Below are positions 26,616 through 36,245 of a DNA stretch of 58,535 nt, in pieces. Each line of letters begins with the position of its first letter. The first letter of the stretch is position 1. The position numbers and the translations under genes are program-made. This DNA comes from SAR202 cluster bacterium AC-647-N09_OGT_505m (GTDB lineage Bacteria; Chloroflexota; Dehalococcoidia; UBA2985), in assembly GCA_009391225.1 (NCBI GenBank), contig VEXC01000005.1, positions 1 through 58,535 on the forward strand, read 5' to 3'. The notes beneath the pieces are model-generated. The model saw only the letters and a program-made list of their open reading frames with translations. It was not told the DNA's origin and searched no databases.

Positions 26616-26976
26616 CAACGCTCATCACCGCTGATACTACAGCGTATTCCCGGGAGTGAGAAATGCTTATGGCAATCTGAGTCATGCCCATGCGGGCCGC
26701 ACGAGCGCTGCCACGGTTGTGAAGGGTTATCTGTGGGGCTCCTCCCCTCTTTCGTGTAACCTCGATGTCCCGCCACCCCACCCCACGAATTCCAGTGCCC
26801 AGGGCCTTCATCACTGCCTCCTTGGCGGCAAACCGGGCTGCCAGCTGTGGTATGCGGCCCCTGCAGTAGGCCTGTTCATCCGGGGTATATATGCGGTCTA
26901 GGAAACGCTGTCCCCAGCGATCCACCACGGCCTTGATTCGCCATAGCTCGATGATATCCACACCCACCGTCAGCAT
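26596..26976 (-). CDS. acpS: holo-[acyl-carrier-protein] synthase
   Basis: 126 aa. It transfers 4'-phosphopantetheine from CoA to ACP. The Mg-binding Asp lies in MLTVGVDIIELWRI and the second motif is ARFAAKEAVMKALGTG. The length is normal. It lies upstream of and overlaps the Nnr gene, a pairing common in bacteria, and follows a MetF-like gene by 15 bp; the three probably form one transcript. Confidence 0.95.
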   Translation of the reverse strand: MLTVGVDIIELWRIKAVVDRWGQRFLDRIYTPDEQAYCRGRIPQLAARFAAKEAVMKALGTGIRGVGWRDIEVTRKRGGAPQITLHNRGSARAARMGMTQIAISISHSREYAVVSAVMSVDEDSHH

Positions 26977-26991
26977 TCACGCCTCTGCAAA

Positions 26992-27888
26992 TCAGGTCCC
27001 CAAAGCCCCTTCACGGGCCAGTATCCCAGCCGCTTCCAAAACCTGGGGAATGCGTCTCTCCCACCCAATGGCCATAATGTGGACGCCGTTGCAGAAGCCT
27101 TTCACATCGCGAATGGTCCTCCCAGCAATCTCTATCCCCTTTTGCGCCTTATCTTCAGCGGTATCCAATTCCTCGATTATGGTATCCGGGACATGCACCC
27201 CCGGGAGTCTTAGGTTGAGACTGCGGGCCATGTCACCCGACTTCAGCACTATTAAACCCGCGAGGACGGGTACCCCTAGGGGCTTCACCATGCTCATGAA
27301 CTCCTCAAGCTCGGTGGGGTCGAAGATGGCCTGGGTTTGGAAAAACCGTGCCCCTGCCTCCACCTTGTCCTCCATGCGAATGATCTCGTCGGCCAGTTCA
27401 CTGGCTGCGGGGTTGACCACGGCCCCAAGATAGAAGCTGGGAGATCCCTTCAGGTCGTTGTCTCCCATGTCCTTTCCCTTCATGAGGGCGCTGGCGGTTC
27501 TCAGCAGTCCAATAGAGTCCATGTCGAATACCGCCTTCGCATCGGGGTGGTCCCCGGTCCCGACTGGGTCTCCAGTCATACAGAGGATGTTTTCCATACC
27601 CAGGGCGCTGGCCCCAAGCAGGTCTCCCTGAATGGCGATACGGTTGCGGTCTCTACAGGTGACCTGGATCGTAACCTCCGGTCCGAGCTGCATCAAAAGA
27701 GATGCCAGGGCCAGAGGGCTCATACTCATAACGGCGCTTTGCTGATCCGTAAGGTTCACGGCGTCCACGAAACCCCGCAGGGCCTTGGCCTTGGAGAGGG
27801 TATCCTGTATATCCACACCCTTGGGAGGGTTAATCTCCGCGGTGACGGCGAATTGGTCTGATTCTAGGACTTCGGACAATCGTGACAC
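26992..27888 (-). CDS. methylenetetrahydrofolate reductase-family protein (MetF-like 1)
   Basis: 298 aa TIM-barrel protein. AEINPP (Glu18) matches the FExxPP motif with the catalytic Glu. VTCRDRNRIAIQGDLLGASALGMENILCMTGDP is the family flavin/folate block, and ARFFQTQAIFD and VLAGLIVLKS mark later strands. It should interconvert methylene- and methyl-tetrahydrofolate. It is divergent from folD, which makes the folate link sensible. It is shorter than typical methionine-pathway MTHFR with regulatory domains and resembles the stand-alone forms. Confidence 0.88.
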   Translation of the reverse strand: MSRLSEVLESDQFAVTAEINPPKGVDIQDTLSKAKALRGFVDAVNLTDQQSAVMSMSPLALASLLMQLGPEVTIQVTCRDRNRIAIQGDLLGASALGMENILCMTGDPVGTGDHPDAKAVFDMDSIGLLRTASALMKGKDMGDNDLKGSPSFYLGAVVNPAASELADEIIRMEDKVEAGARFFQTQAIFDPTELEEFMSMVKPLGVPVLAGLIVLKSGDMARSLNLRLPGVHVPDTIIEELDTAEDKAQKGIEIAGRTIRDVKGFCNGVHIMAIGWERRIPQVLEAAGILAREGALGT

Positions 27889-28139
27889 CAGGACCTCCTT
27901 ACTGTGAGTCCATCCTGGTCTAGCAAGTAGAGTGAATTATATTATATTCCCGCCCCCAAGCCATGTCCACAGTAGGGAGGTGAGGTTACGGTTCTCAACG
28001 TCATCTCTACACCAAAGGCCAGAATGTGTTTCCAGCTATGTGCAACTGGTAATTTGGCCGAAACATTCAAGACCATCGTTGTCCCAGCTCAGTGCCTATG
28101 CTAAGATTCCATCGCTATCCTATTTGCCAGGAGATCAAT

Positions 28140-29042
28140 GTGAGCGCTGAAATCATCGATGGCGCCAAGATTGCCCAGGACGTTCGCAACGAGGTGACCC
28201 AGGGCGTGGTCGAGCTACAGGCCCGGCACGGCATCGTCCCCGGTCTCGCCGCGTTCCTTGTTGGTGACAACCCTGCCTCAGCCATATACGTGCGCAACAA
28301 GCAGCGCGCCTGCCAGGAGGCGGGCATATTCTCCGAGACCTTCAACCTACCCTCGGACATTACACAGGACGAGCTTATAGAGCGTGTCCTAGCTGTCAAC
28401 CAGGACGATCGTTTCCACGGTATACTTGTGCAGCTTCCCCTTCCCCCACAGATAGACGAGTCCTCGGTTATCCTTGCCCTTGATCCTGACAAGGACGTAG
28501 ACGGACTACACCCAGTTAACGTGGGGCGCATGGTAAAAGGGGAACCGATATTCGTGCCGTGCACTCCAGTAGGTATACAACAGCTCCTTTTGCGCACAGG
28601 CAACAGCCCTGATGGCAAGAAGGTAGTAGTGTGTGGGCGCAGCGAGATCGTGGGAAAGCCCATCGCCATTCTCATGATGCAGAAACGGGAGGGGGCGAAC
28701 GCCACCGTTACCGTATGCCACACAGGAACAAAGGACCTCGCCGAGGTCACCCGCTCTGCGGATATCCTAGTGGCTGCCATGGGTCGTGCCAGGGCCATCA
28801 CAGCGGACATGGTCAAAGAAGGAGTCGTGGTGATAGACGTGGGCATCAACCGGGTGGAGGACTTAACCAGGAAGAGGGGTTATCGCCTGGAAGGAGACGT
28901 GGACTTCGAAGAGGTGTCGAAGAAGGCAGCCGCTATCACTCCTGTCCCTGGGGGCGTGGGTCCAATGACTGTAGCTATGCTTCTGCTGAACACCCTCGAG
29001 GCCGCACAGCGCAAGGCCCTCGTCACCACTTCACACCGATGA
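28140..29042 (+). CDS. folD: methylenetetrahydrofolate dehydrogenase / methenyltetrahydrofolate cyclohydrolase
   Basis: 300 aa. AAFLVGDNPASAIYVRNKQRAC carries the catalytic Tyr and Lys, FHGILVQLPLPPQ and DKDVDGLHPVNVGRM the substrate site, and VVCGRSEIVGKPIAILMM the NADP site, ending TPVPGGVGPMTVAMLL. A GTG start at 28140 is chosen because AGGAG lies 6 nt upstream; earlier ATGs at 28092/28098 add a non-homologous tail. It lies 33 bp before queA. Confidence 0.95.
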   Translation: MSAEIIDGAKIAQDVRNEVTQGVVELQARHGIVPGLAAFLVGDNPASAIYVRNKQRACQEAGIFSETFNLPSDITQDELIERVLAVNQDDRFHGILVQLPLPPQIDESSVILALDPDKDVDGLHPVNVGRMVKGEPIFVPCTPVGIQQLLLRTGNSPDGKKVVVCGRSEIVGKPIAILMMQKREGANATVTVCHTGTKDLAEVTRSADILVAAMGRARAITADMVKEGVVVIDVGINRVEDLTRKRGYRLEGDVDFEEVSKKAAAITPVPGGVGPMTVAMLLLNTLEAAQRKALVTTSHR

Positions 29043-29075
29043 CATTCGCCATGCACCAATCCTGGTGTTGACCTC

Positions 29076-30110
29076 ATGCGTACTAGCGATTTCGACTACC
29101 CGTTGCGCAGGGATCTTATAGCCCAAACACCCCTAGAGCCCAGAGACCACTCCAGGCTTTTGGTTGTGGACCGCTCTTCTGGCACCCTTCAGCATCGATA
29201 CTTCTACGATTTAGGACATTTCCTCAAATCCGGTGACTTACTCGTGCTCAACGACAGCCGGGTCATTCCGGGTCGCCTAAAAGGGCACAGGCTTTTGACT
29301 GGTGGTGTAATAGAAATACTGCTACTAGACCGGGTCGGAACTGGATTATGGAAGGCCTTGGTTAAGCCTGGCAAGCGCCTTAGACCAGGTGCTGAATTTG
29401 AGGTGGATGGTATCACAGGTGAGATCCTAGAGGATAATGGTGGAGGAACACGTCTCGTATACATTTCGGACGAGAGTGTTATACAGAGGGCTGGGAATAT
29501 GCCACTTCCTCCCTACATTCACACGCAATTATCCGACAACGAACGCTACCAGACAGTGTACGCCAAGGACATGGGTAGCTCCGCTGCCCCAACTGCTGGT
29601 CTCCACTTCACGAGAGAACTTCTGGATAGCCTAGGTCGTGAAGGAATAAGATTCGCCCATGTAACTCTTCACGTGGGACTCGATACGTTTAGGAAAGTAG
29701 AGTCTGAGAACCCCCTAAGGCACAAGATCCATTCTGAGTTCTTCGCGATAGGCGAAGAAGCGGCACGCGAGATAAATCTTGCCCACTCGGAGGGCCGACG
29801 CATCATAAGCGTAGGCACAACCAGCGTGAGGGTACTGGAGCAAGCAGCACTACTGCATGAAGGTGGAAGACACGGGGCCAGCAGTGGTGCTGTAGCTACT
29901 GTATCAGGGTGGGCAGAACTCTTCATACTGCCTGGCCACCGTTTCAGACTCGTGGACGGCATCATAACAAATTTCCACCTGCCGCGCTCTACCCTGATGA
30001 TGTTAGTCTGCTCCTTTGCTGGACGAGACAACGTGATGGAAGCATATCGGCAGGCCATGCTCCTTGGCTACCGTTTGTACAGCTTTGGTGACGCCATGCT
30101 ATTGCTGTAA
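29076..30110 (+). CDS. queA: tRNA preQ1(34) S-adenosylmethionine ribosyltransferase-isomerase
   Basis: 344 aa, normal length. It converts preQ1 in tRNA to epoxyqueuosine using the ribose of SAM. MRTSDFDYPLRRDLIAQTPLEPRD is diagnostic, followed by LLVLNDSRVIPGRLKG, SSAAPTAGLHFTRELLDSL, ITNFHLPRSTLMMLVCSFAG and a YRLYSFGDAMLL end. Tgt does not follow. After the stop, about 550 bp carry no recognised gene. Confidence 0.96.
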   Translation: MRTSDFDYPLRRDLIAQTPLEPRDHSRLLVVDRSSGTLQHRYFYDLGHFLKSGDLLVLNDSRVIPGRLKGHRLLTGGVIEILLLDRVGTGLWKALVKPGKRLRPGAEFEVDGITGEILEDNGGGTRLVYISDESVIQRAGNMPLPPYIHTQLSDNERYQTVYAKDMGSSAAPTAGLHFTRELLDSLGREGIRFAHVTLHVGLDTFRKVESENPLRHKIHSEFFAIGEEAAREINLAHSEGRRIISVGTTSVRVLEQAALLHEGGRHGASSGAVATVSGWAELFILPGHRFRLVDGIITNFHLPRSTLMMLVCSFAGRDNVMEAYRQAMLLGYRLYSFGDAMLLL

Positions 30111-30667
30111 CCTGGGATTGGTATAATGGCCGACAAACTTGTGTTAGCTAGTGTTGGACAGATACAGATACCATGGCGGTAGATAAATATGTGCAGATAC
30201 CCACTCAAGTAATCATATGCAGCACTCCAGGGGTCTCACGAACACTTCAATAGGCCCAATGTAGCTAACGTGGGGTTGACATGACAGACTAAAACACTTA
30301 GTCTGGTGCGGCTCAACTAACTTCGAAGGTTGAGGAATAGGACGCTCTCTCTTTATCCAGTAGGGAGTAGGCTTGCCGGTCAACTAACCCCACGATATAA
30401 GCTCTGATTCCTCGCGTGTACGTCGAGCCTTCCATACTCACTGTGGTGGCATTGTCCGTTGGCTGTTGAGCCCACCGAGATGTAGGTGGATGGATGGGGT
30501 CAATAGGATTAATAGGAGGTGAAAGAACTAGAAAATAGGAAATAGCCTGACTGGTTGCCAAGCTATATATCTGATATACTCGCGGCTTGCAACCGGGTGA
30601 GTCAGCGATTCCTGAGTTTCTTTGGGAATTAGTTTTAGTTATGGAAACGAATTAGGAGGGATTATTG
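30111..30667. other. intergenic region before the glycine-betaine binding protein
   Basis: It includes a 26-codon frame from ATG 30172 and an 82-codon frame on the minus strand (30313-30561), neither with a family motif. The sequence TGATATACT at 30572-30580 is an extended -10 that could drive the binding-protein gene; the -35 is weak. No known riboswitch is seen. Confidence 0.35.
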
Positions 30668-31843
30668 ATGTTACGAAAATTCACCAGACCTGGTGTGATA
30701 GGCATGATGGCACTAGTGATCAGCATGGCCCTAGTGACGGCGTGTGGCTCGGATCCAACACCGACCCCTGTTCCCACATCTGTTCCGACAGCTGTTCCCA
30801 CGGCAACACCAGTGCCTCTGGACACTTCGGAGACAATCATGCTTCATGACGGCCAGTGGGGCAGCAACTGGGTGCACTTAGCTGTAGCGGGTTATGTACT
30901 CGAGAACGGCTACGGATACGAGGTTGAAGAAGTACAGGGGACCACCGGAACCCAGAAGCTCACGCTGGTCGAAGGTGATGTTCATGCCAACATGGAGACA
31001 TGGAGAATGAACATCCCAGAGTGGTACCTGGAGAATACAGAATCCGGAGCACTCCGGGATCTGGCTGGGACAACACATCCTCAGACAATGCTCCCGGCAG
31101 GTTCACCTGGTCAGACCATCGCAGTTGCAGGACAGGGCTTCTATGTACCGAGGTACATGGTTGAGGGTGACGCGGACCGCGGCATCGAGGCCACAGCACC
31201 TGATCTGAAGTCGGTACAAGACCTGCGCAAATACAAGGAACTGTTCTCAGATCCTAACGACCCCTCCAAGGGTATGGTACTGAACTGTATCCTAGGCTGG
31301 GAGTGCCAGAAGATAAACCGTGCAAAATGGTTTGCCTATGACATGTATGATGACTTCAACGTGGTAGAGCCTGGTGGGTCCGCCGCGCTGAAAGCCGGTG
31401 TCGTTGGACCGTATGCAGCAGGAGAGGCTTTCGTCTCTTACTACTGGCAGCCCACAGACGTCATTAATCTCCGTGACATGATCATGCTGGAAGAGCCAAA
31501 GCATACCGCGGAGTGTCAGGCTGCCATGGACTTAGCAGTGGCGGAAGAGCCGTACGAGTCAACAATCGGGTGCGCATTCCCCATAGGTGACGCACACACG
31601 GTAGTTAATGCTGCATGGGCAGACCGCAACCCGGTGGCAGCCCAGTTCCTTACCAATTATTATGTCCCACCCAAGCCTCTGGCCCAAATGGAAGCCGATA
31701 AGATGGAGAAGGACATGGAATGGGTAGAGGTAGCTGTCGCGTACCTGAAGGCGAACAAGGACGTCTGGTCCACATGGATCACAGATGATAACAAAGCCGA
31801 GATCATCGCCAATATGGATAAGGCACTCGCACTAGAAGACTAA
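30668..31843 (+). CDS. glycine betaine/proline ABC transporter substrate-binding lipoprotein
   Basis: 391 aa. Signal peptide MLRKFTRPGVIGMMALVISM with lipobox LVTAC (Cys26), then a Thr/Pro/Val-rich linker (about 29-50), then an OpuAC/ProX-type domain: MLHDGQWGSNWVHLAVAGYV, EEVQGTTGTQKLTLVEGDV, DVHANMETWRMNIPEWY and WQPTDVINLRDMIMLEE. It should bind a quaternary amine such as glycine betaine in the cell-wall space. GGAGGG precedes the ATG by 9 nt. It faces the permease and ATPase genes on the opposite strand, an unusual split. Confidence 0.9.
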   Translation: MLRKFTRPGVIGMMALVISMALVTACGSDPTPTPVPTSVPTAVPTATPVPLDTSETIMLHDGQWGSNWVHLAVAGYVLENGYGYEVEEVQGTTGTQKLTLVEGDVHANMETWRMNIPEWYLENTESGALRDLAGTTHPQTMLPAGSPGQTIAVAGQGFYVPRYMVEGDADRGIEATAPDLKSVQDLRKYKELFSDPNDPSKGMVLNCILGWECQKINRAKWFAYDMYDDFNVVEPGGSAALKAGVVGPYAAGEAFVSYYWQPTDVINLRDMIMLEEPKHTAECQAAMDLAVAEEPYESTIGCAFPIGDAHTVVNAAWADRNPVAAQFLTNYYVPPKPLAQMEADKMEKDMEWVEVAVAYLKANKDVWSTWITDDNKAEIIANMDKALALED

Positions 31844-31872
31844 TCCCTAACTCTCTATCTTCTGGATGTATG

Positions 31873-31910
31873 ACAAGAGGCGGGCACGCTTAACAGCGCC
31901 CGCCTCTTGT
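31873..31910. terminator. strong intrinsic-type hairpin after the binding-protein gene
   Basis: ACAAGAGGCGGGC (31873-31885) and GCCCGCCTCTTGT (31898-31910) form a perfect 13-bp stem over a 12-nt loop, 30 nt past the stop. The T run is short. Confidence 0.75.
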
Positions 31911-32522
31911 ATTGCCACCTTACCATCTTGTTAATTTATTCCTCAACCATACTTAGCCACGTAGGAAATTGGATATCAGATAATAGCTACGAACCACCCT
32001 GGCTGTTCATCCCAACGTAGCTTAGCGCGGCCTAAAGAAAAGAGCCTCTGTATCTTTTCTAGGTGTTCATCTCTGGAGCAGGACTCACATCGCTGCCATC
32101 AATTAGTGGCACGCCAAATAATAAATAGGGCCTTTATACCTTGATGGATTCTGCCAGATTGCCAAGTCATGGCAAGCTCCTTCATCTAATCAAGAATGAC
32201 TGCGCGATATGTACTGTTACAGATTGTTCTGACTTAGACGACTCACCAAATCTCATGCCCCCACTGGGCCCCAGATTCATATCCCATATACTGAATCCGT
32301 AGGAGCGCGATGTGGCATTAACCGGACAGGGGAGAATTGGTCTCACTTCTTTGTTACCATCACCAGACCAAGCCTAACCATCACTAGCAGAGAAACCACA
32401 ACTCCTGGATATGAAGAGGCACAGAACCACAAATGCCACACATCGACAGGCAGTATGAGTCTTTCCTGCAGCCAAATCCCTGGGGGATAAGGCATAATCT
32501 GTGCCGCGGGCCTTATTTATTA
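31911..32522. other. intergenic region between convergent transporter genes
   Basis: About 610 bp. I see no reading frame with family features, no tRNA and no clear hairpin. Confidence 0.35.
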
Positions 32523-33770
32523 TTAAGAGTTTCTCTGAGTCGTAGGGTCCTTGGCGAAACCCTGGGAGATGCGGTCTATTATCACGGCTAATACCACGAT
32601 GGCTAAGCCGCCCGTTAGCCCTCTCCCAAACTCTAATTGCTGTACGCCTGCATAAACATCAGCTCCTAAACCGCCCGCGCCAACTAGGGCAGCAATGACA
32701 ACCATCGCAAGCGCCATCATAACCGTCTGATTAACTCCAGCCATGATCGTAGGCCTGGCGAGAGGGAGCTCCACTTTGACTAACATCTGCCACGGAGTAG
32801 TACCAAAGGATTGAGCTGCCTCCCTGAGTTCAGCAGAAACCAGTCGTATACCCAGATTAGTCAAGCGAATGCCAGGAGGAACCGCGTAGATGATAGTTGC
32901 AAATACAGCCGGCACCATACCTATCCCCAAGAAAAATATAGCCGGAATCAGGTACACAAAGCTAGGCATAGTCTGTGCCATATCTAGCATAGGCTTTATA
33001 AATTTTTCCAGTTTATCGTTTTTAGCCATGGCTATACCCACCGGGACAGCCATGGCTATTGACAAGAATGTGGCAGTCCCGACGACAGTCAGTGTGACCA
33101 TAGCGCCATCCCACAGGTCAAAAACCCCTATGAGAAACAGTCCGGCCACGCTGAATATCCCAGTTCTATAACCATTCACCCTCCACCCAATGAGAAATAC
33201 TACACCCAAGAAGACCCACATAGGCATATCGGTGAGAGCACGATTAATAGGTACCATTGCCTTCAGTGCATTGCGGACTAAAGAGCGGAAGAACGACTTG
33301 AATTTCACCTTAAGCCACAGAACGGAACTATCTATTCCCTTATCAAGGGTGCCTGGTTTAAATTCCGCTTCACCCACATTCACGACAATCTTATCGACAG
33401 CCCTTACGCGCTCCCCCTCTATCTCGTGTTGGTCTTGGCCAGGTGCATAGAATGGGAAACTGTCCGGGGTGCCCACCATGGCCACTATAGAAACAGCAAG
33501 AAATACTACGGAGAGCGTAATTTTCCATACCATCTCTCTCGTTGCCCTGATACTACTTACCATCAGGAATAAGGTAAGAAAGCAAAAAGCCCAAAAATAT
33601 AATCTCGGGAAGAAGAAGTCCATCACTGGGCCTTCCATATATTTCATAGACAAGTCCACAAGAATAGCCAGCAGCACCAAGCCATATGCGACCATCTTCA
33701 AGCGGCCACCTAGGCCAGGTGCATTCTCTGCCTTTCCCATGATATTACGGATATCAACTGCTAATGCCAT
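32523..33770 (-). CDS. glycine betaine/proline ABC transporter permease
   Basis: 415 aa. The C-terminal half is the BPD-permease domain: TLTVVGTATFLSIAMAVPVG, then IAMAKNDKLEKFIKPMLDMAQTMPSF, the EAA loop RLVSAELREAAQSFGTTPWQ, then LPLARPTIMAGVNQT. The N-terminal half adds several membrane helices and a soluble stretch (about 115-170), longer than a minimal ProW. It should form the channel of an OpuA/ProU-type importer together with the ATPase 89 bp upstream and the lipoprotein at 30668. Confidence 0.92.
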   Translation of the reverse strand: MALAVDIRNIMGKAENAPGLGGRLKMVAYGLVLLAILVDLSMKYMEGPVMDFFFPRLYFWAFCFLTLFLMVSSIRATREMVWKITLSVVFLAVSIVAMVGTPDSFPFYAPGQDQHEIEGERVRAVDKIVVNVGEAEFKPGTLDKGIDSSVLWLKVKFKSFFRSLVRNALKAMVPINRALTDMPMWVFLGVVFLIGWRVNGYRTGIFSVAGLFLIGVFDLWDGAMVTLTVVGTATFLSIAMAVPVGIAMAKNDKLEKFIKPMLDMAQTMPSFVYLIPAIFFLGIGMVPAVFATIIYAVPPGIRLTNLGIRLVSAELREAAQSFGTTPWQMLVKVELPLARPTIMAGVNQTVMMALAMVVIAALVGAGGLGADVYAGVQQLEFGRGLTGGLAIVVLAVIIDRISQGFAKDPTTQRNS

Positions 33771-33859
33771 GATTTCCCCCTACTGACACTTCATATTAAT
33801 GCCCATACGCTGTCTATATGATAAGAAAGTCCTTCCGGTGTTGATTTGAACCCCGGCTG

Positions 33860-35155
33860 CTAACGTTGATAGGTGACTATATCACCTTGCTGAGCCTGCT
33901 GGCTTTCAGCCAAACTCGCGAGCAGGTCTCCTCGTGATACCACACCCAATAGGAAATCCTCATCATCTACTACAGCAATAGGACATTCGCTCATTGCTGA
34001 CAATCCGACCAATTCATTGATTGGGGTTTCTGGGTAGGCTTTCCTCAATAAAGGTGCATCGGATATCATCATTGTTTCCACAGATAATGCCACTCCGTTT
34101 GATACCCCAGATATATCATCCTTATCCAGGATACCAACAAGCTTTCCTTCTGGGTTGAGAACAAAAGAATAGTCTTCACCCTTACTGGACATTTCACTTA
34201 AGATATCCTGTATTTCCTGGGAAACCGAGGCCACTACCTCAGCGTCTTCCATGATGCTGCTCGCACCCAGAACGCTGGTACGTGATATGCTTCTAATGAA
34301 ATCCTCTACATACGCGTCCTCGGGGTTTCCAATGATTTCTTGGGGATTACCAAGTTGGATTACCTTACCATCACGCATGATAGCAATCCTGTCACCCAAC
34401 TTTAGGGCCTCATCCAAGTCGTGAGTGATAAAGACGATTGTCTTCTTCAAAGTACTCTGTAAGCCAAGGAGTTCTTCCTGCATTTCTCTGCGTATCAATG
34501 GGTCCAGAGCACTGAAAGGCTCATCCATAAGCAAAATCTCTGGATCCACTGCAAGTGCTCTGGCCAAACCAACTCTCTGCTGCATCCCCCCGCTAAGTTC
34601 AGCCGTAAAGCCCTCCTCCCACCCCTTGAGGCCTACTGTCTCTAGTACCTCGCGGGCTTTCTCTAGGCGTTGGTCTTTAGCCATTCCTTGAATCTCTAAG
34701 CCAAAGGCTACGTTATCTATTATCGTCCTGTTGGGCATCAGCCCAAAGTGCTGAAACACCATGGCCGTTTTGTTTCTTCGGAATTCGGTCAACTGGCGTC
34801 CATTGAAACCACAAACCTCCTCCTCATCGACAAATATCTGTCCAGCGTTAGGCTCAATGAGACGTGTTATGCAGCGTACCAGCGTAGATTTGCCACTGCC
34901 GGAGAGCCCCATAACCACGAATGTCTCGCCCCGGTACACATCGAAACTCACATCCTGTAAGGCCAAGACGCATCCCAATTCATCCAATATTTCTGTTTTG
35001 CTCTTATGAGAATTCTCAGGCAACATTGCCTGGTTAGGATTCTCACCATACACTTTCCATAGCGACCTGATCGAGATACAAGTTTCATCCGTACTATCTA
35101 CGGGGACTCCATTCTCCTTGCTTCCATTAGCTGATGGATTATTCTCCAAGTTCAT
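33860..35155 (-). CDS. glycine betaine/proline ABC transporter ATP-binding protein with CBS domains
   Basis: 431 aa. Walker A GLSGSGKST (83-91), Q loop in AMVFQHFGLMPNRTIIDNV, signature LSGGMQQRVGLARAL, Walker B EILLMDEPFSALDP and switch His in VFITHDLDEALKLGDR. The C-terminal 130 residues form a CBS pair (VLNPEGKLVGILDKDDIS; AVVDDEDFLLGVVSRGDLL), the module that senses ionic strength or nucleotides in OpuA. The N-terminal 25 residues are polar and unique. First gene of the ATPase-permease unit. Confidence 0.95.
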   Translation of the reverse strand: MNLENNPSANGSKENGVPVDSTDETCISIRSLWKVYGENPNQAMLPENSHKSKTEILDELGCVLALQDVSFDVYRGETFVVMGLSGSGKSTLVRCITRLIEPNAGQIFVDEEEVCGFNGRQLTEFRRNKTAMVFQHFGLMPNRTIIDNVAFGLEIQGMAKDQRLEKAREVLETVGLKGWEEGFTAELSGGMQQRVGLARALAVDPEILLMDEPFSALDPLIRREMQEELLGLQSTLKKTIVFITHDLDEALKLGDRIAIMRDGKVIQLGNPQEIIGNPEDAYVEDFIRSISRTSVLGASSIMEDAEVVASVSQEIQDILSEMSSKGEDYSFVLNPEGKLVGILDKDDISGVSNGVALSVETMMISDAPLLRKAYPETPINELVGLSAMSECPIAVVDDEDFLLGVVSRGDLLASLAESQQAQQGDIVTYQR

Positions 35156-35335
35156 GAATCTCCTCCCTGCTCGACTTTCAGGACGAGCGGGTGCTTACCT
35201 ACAATGGCGTCTTTCGCCAGTTCCATAGTAGGTACGTTCGCCTCCAGCGGATTTATGCTTCTGCGAGGGTGAATTTAGTGTGCTTGGTTCTAGTAGGTAA
35301 CTAGTAAGAGCAGAAGCTATTTTTGAAAGAGAGAA

Positions 35336-35944
35336 TCAATCTTTGGAAGCGATTCCCCTTCTGAAGATATCCCACATCTGAACACGTCGCTCAGCTAGGG
35401 GCGGCTCGTGATTGTTGAGTGCCCACAGTGTAGCGGTGCTCTGAATCAACCCCAGAAATGCAGTTGCCGCCGCTGGCACATCCAGGTCATGCCGGATGTC
35501 ACCTTCTTTCATGCCAAGTTCAAGAACTCCACGGATAAATGCCAAGTAGTGAGTTAGCATCAATGATACGCGTGGGCCCAGGCCAATGCCGTCGAAGCCC
35601 ATTGCCTCCGTGATGATGACAAAAGAGGCTGCTCGGCTCTCTTCCACGTCGCTGAGGTGTGCGTGCAAGATCAGCTCCAGATTCTTCAGGGCTGAAGTCC
35701 CCTCTACTCGGGTGCCTAGTACAGTATCCAGAAGGTTCTTCTCAATATCGTCAATCAGGAGGGTAAGAATCTGGTGTTTGCTGGTGAAGTGGCGATATAT
35801 GGCCCCCTCGGTCAGACCCACCGCCTCTGCGATGGAGTCTATGGTTACCGCCTCCATGCCATAGGTGGTGATCAGGTGTCTAGCTGCCTCTGTAATCTGG
35901 CCCCGCCTTACCAGAGTGCTCTGTCTAATCATTCTTGTAGTCAT
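35336..35944 (-). CDS. TetR-family transcriptional regulator
   Basis: 202 aa. N-terminal HTH: ITEAARHLITTYGMEAVTIDSIAEAVGLTEGAIYRHFTSK (about 17-56), with a helical ligand-binding C-terminal region that I cannot assign. It lies 180 bp upstream of the transporter ATPase on the same strand and may control it; that is inference from position. The start region is unusual: a 14-bp tandem duplication places a five-codon mini-ORF whose TGA overlaps the chosen ATG. No clear ribosome site is seen; ATG at 35932 is an alternative start. Confidence 0.88.
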   Translation of the reverse strand: MTTRMIRQSTLVRRGQITEAARHLITTYGMEAVTIDSIAEAVGLTEGAIYRHFTSKHQILTLLIDDIEKNLLDTVLGTRVEGTSALKNLELILHAHLSDVEESRAASFVIITEAMGFDGIGLGPRVSLMLTHYLAFIRGVLELGMKEGDIRHDLDVPAAATAFLGLIQSTATLWALNNHEPPLAERRVQMWDIFRRGIASKD

Positions 35945-35964
35945 GGGCTCGTAGTCATGGGCTC
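35937..35964. repeat. 14-bp perfect tandem duplication at the TetR start
   Basis: GTAGTCATGGGCTC occurs twice in a row (35937-35950 and 35951-35964). On the minus strand the second copy supplies ATG at 35956-35958, giving MTTSP-stop, with the stop overlapping the TetR ATG as ATGA. Confidence 0.9.
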
Positions 35965-36245
35965 ATTGAAAGTAAACGCTCGCTCACATAATATCCTGTA
36001 CACCCCAGTATTGTCAATTCTCTGTGGGGTCCCGTGAGCGAACTAAGACTTGAGAAGTACTGCTGTGCAATCTGCGTAGCGGTGTGGGTCGGCACAGATG
36101 TGTGGCGTTGGGTTTGGGTGGTGTATTGTTGCGGCCGTTGGCTCGGTGGCAGGCGTAATCTGTGCCCTCCCGTAAGCGGCAGCAACTAGGTCAATCTAGA
36201 CCAGTACAGCCCAAACCTGTCAGGAGAGGAATCGTCTTTCCTCCC

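Noticed and set aside
30313..30561. 82-codon minus-strand frame upstream of the betaine-binding lipoprotein
   Set aside because: Pro/Ser-rich, no ribosome site or family feature; it overlaps the probable promoter region.
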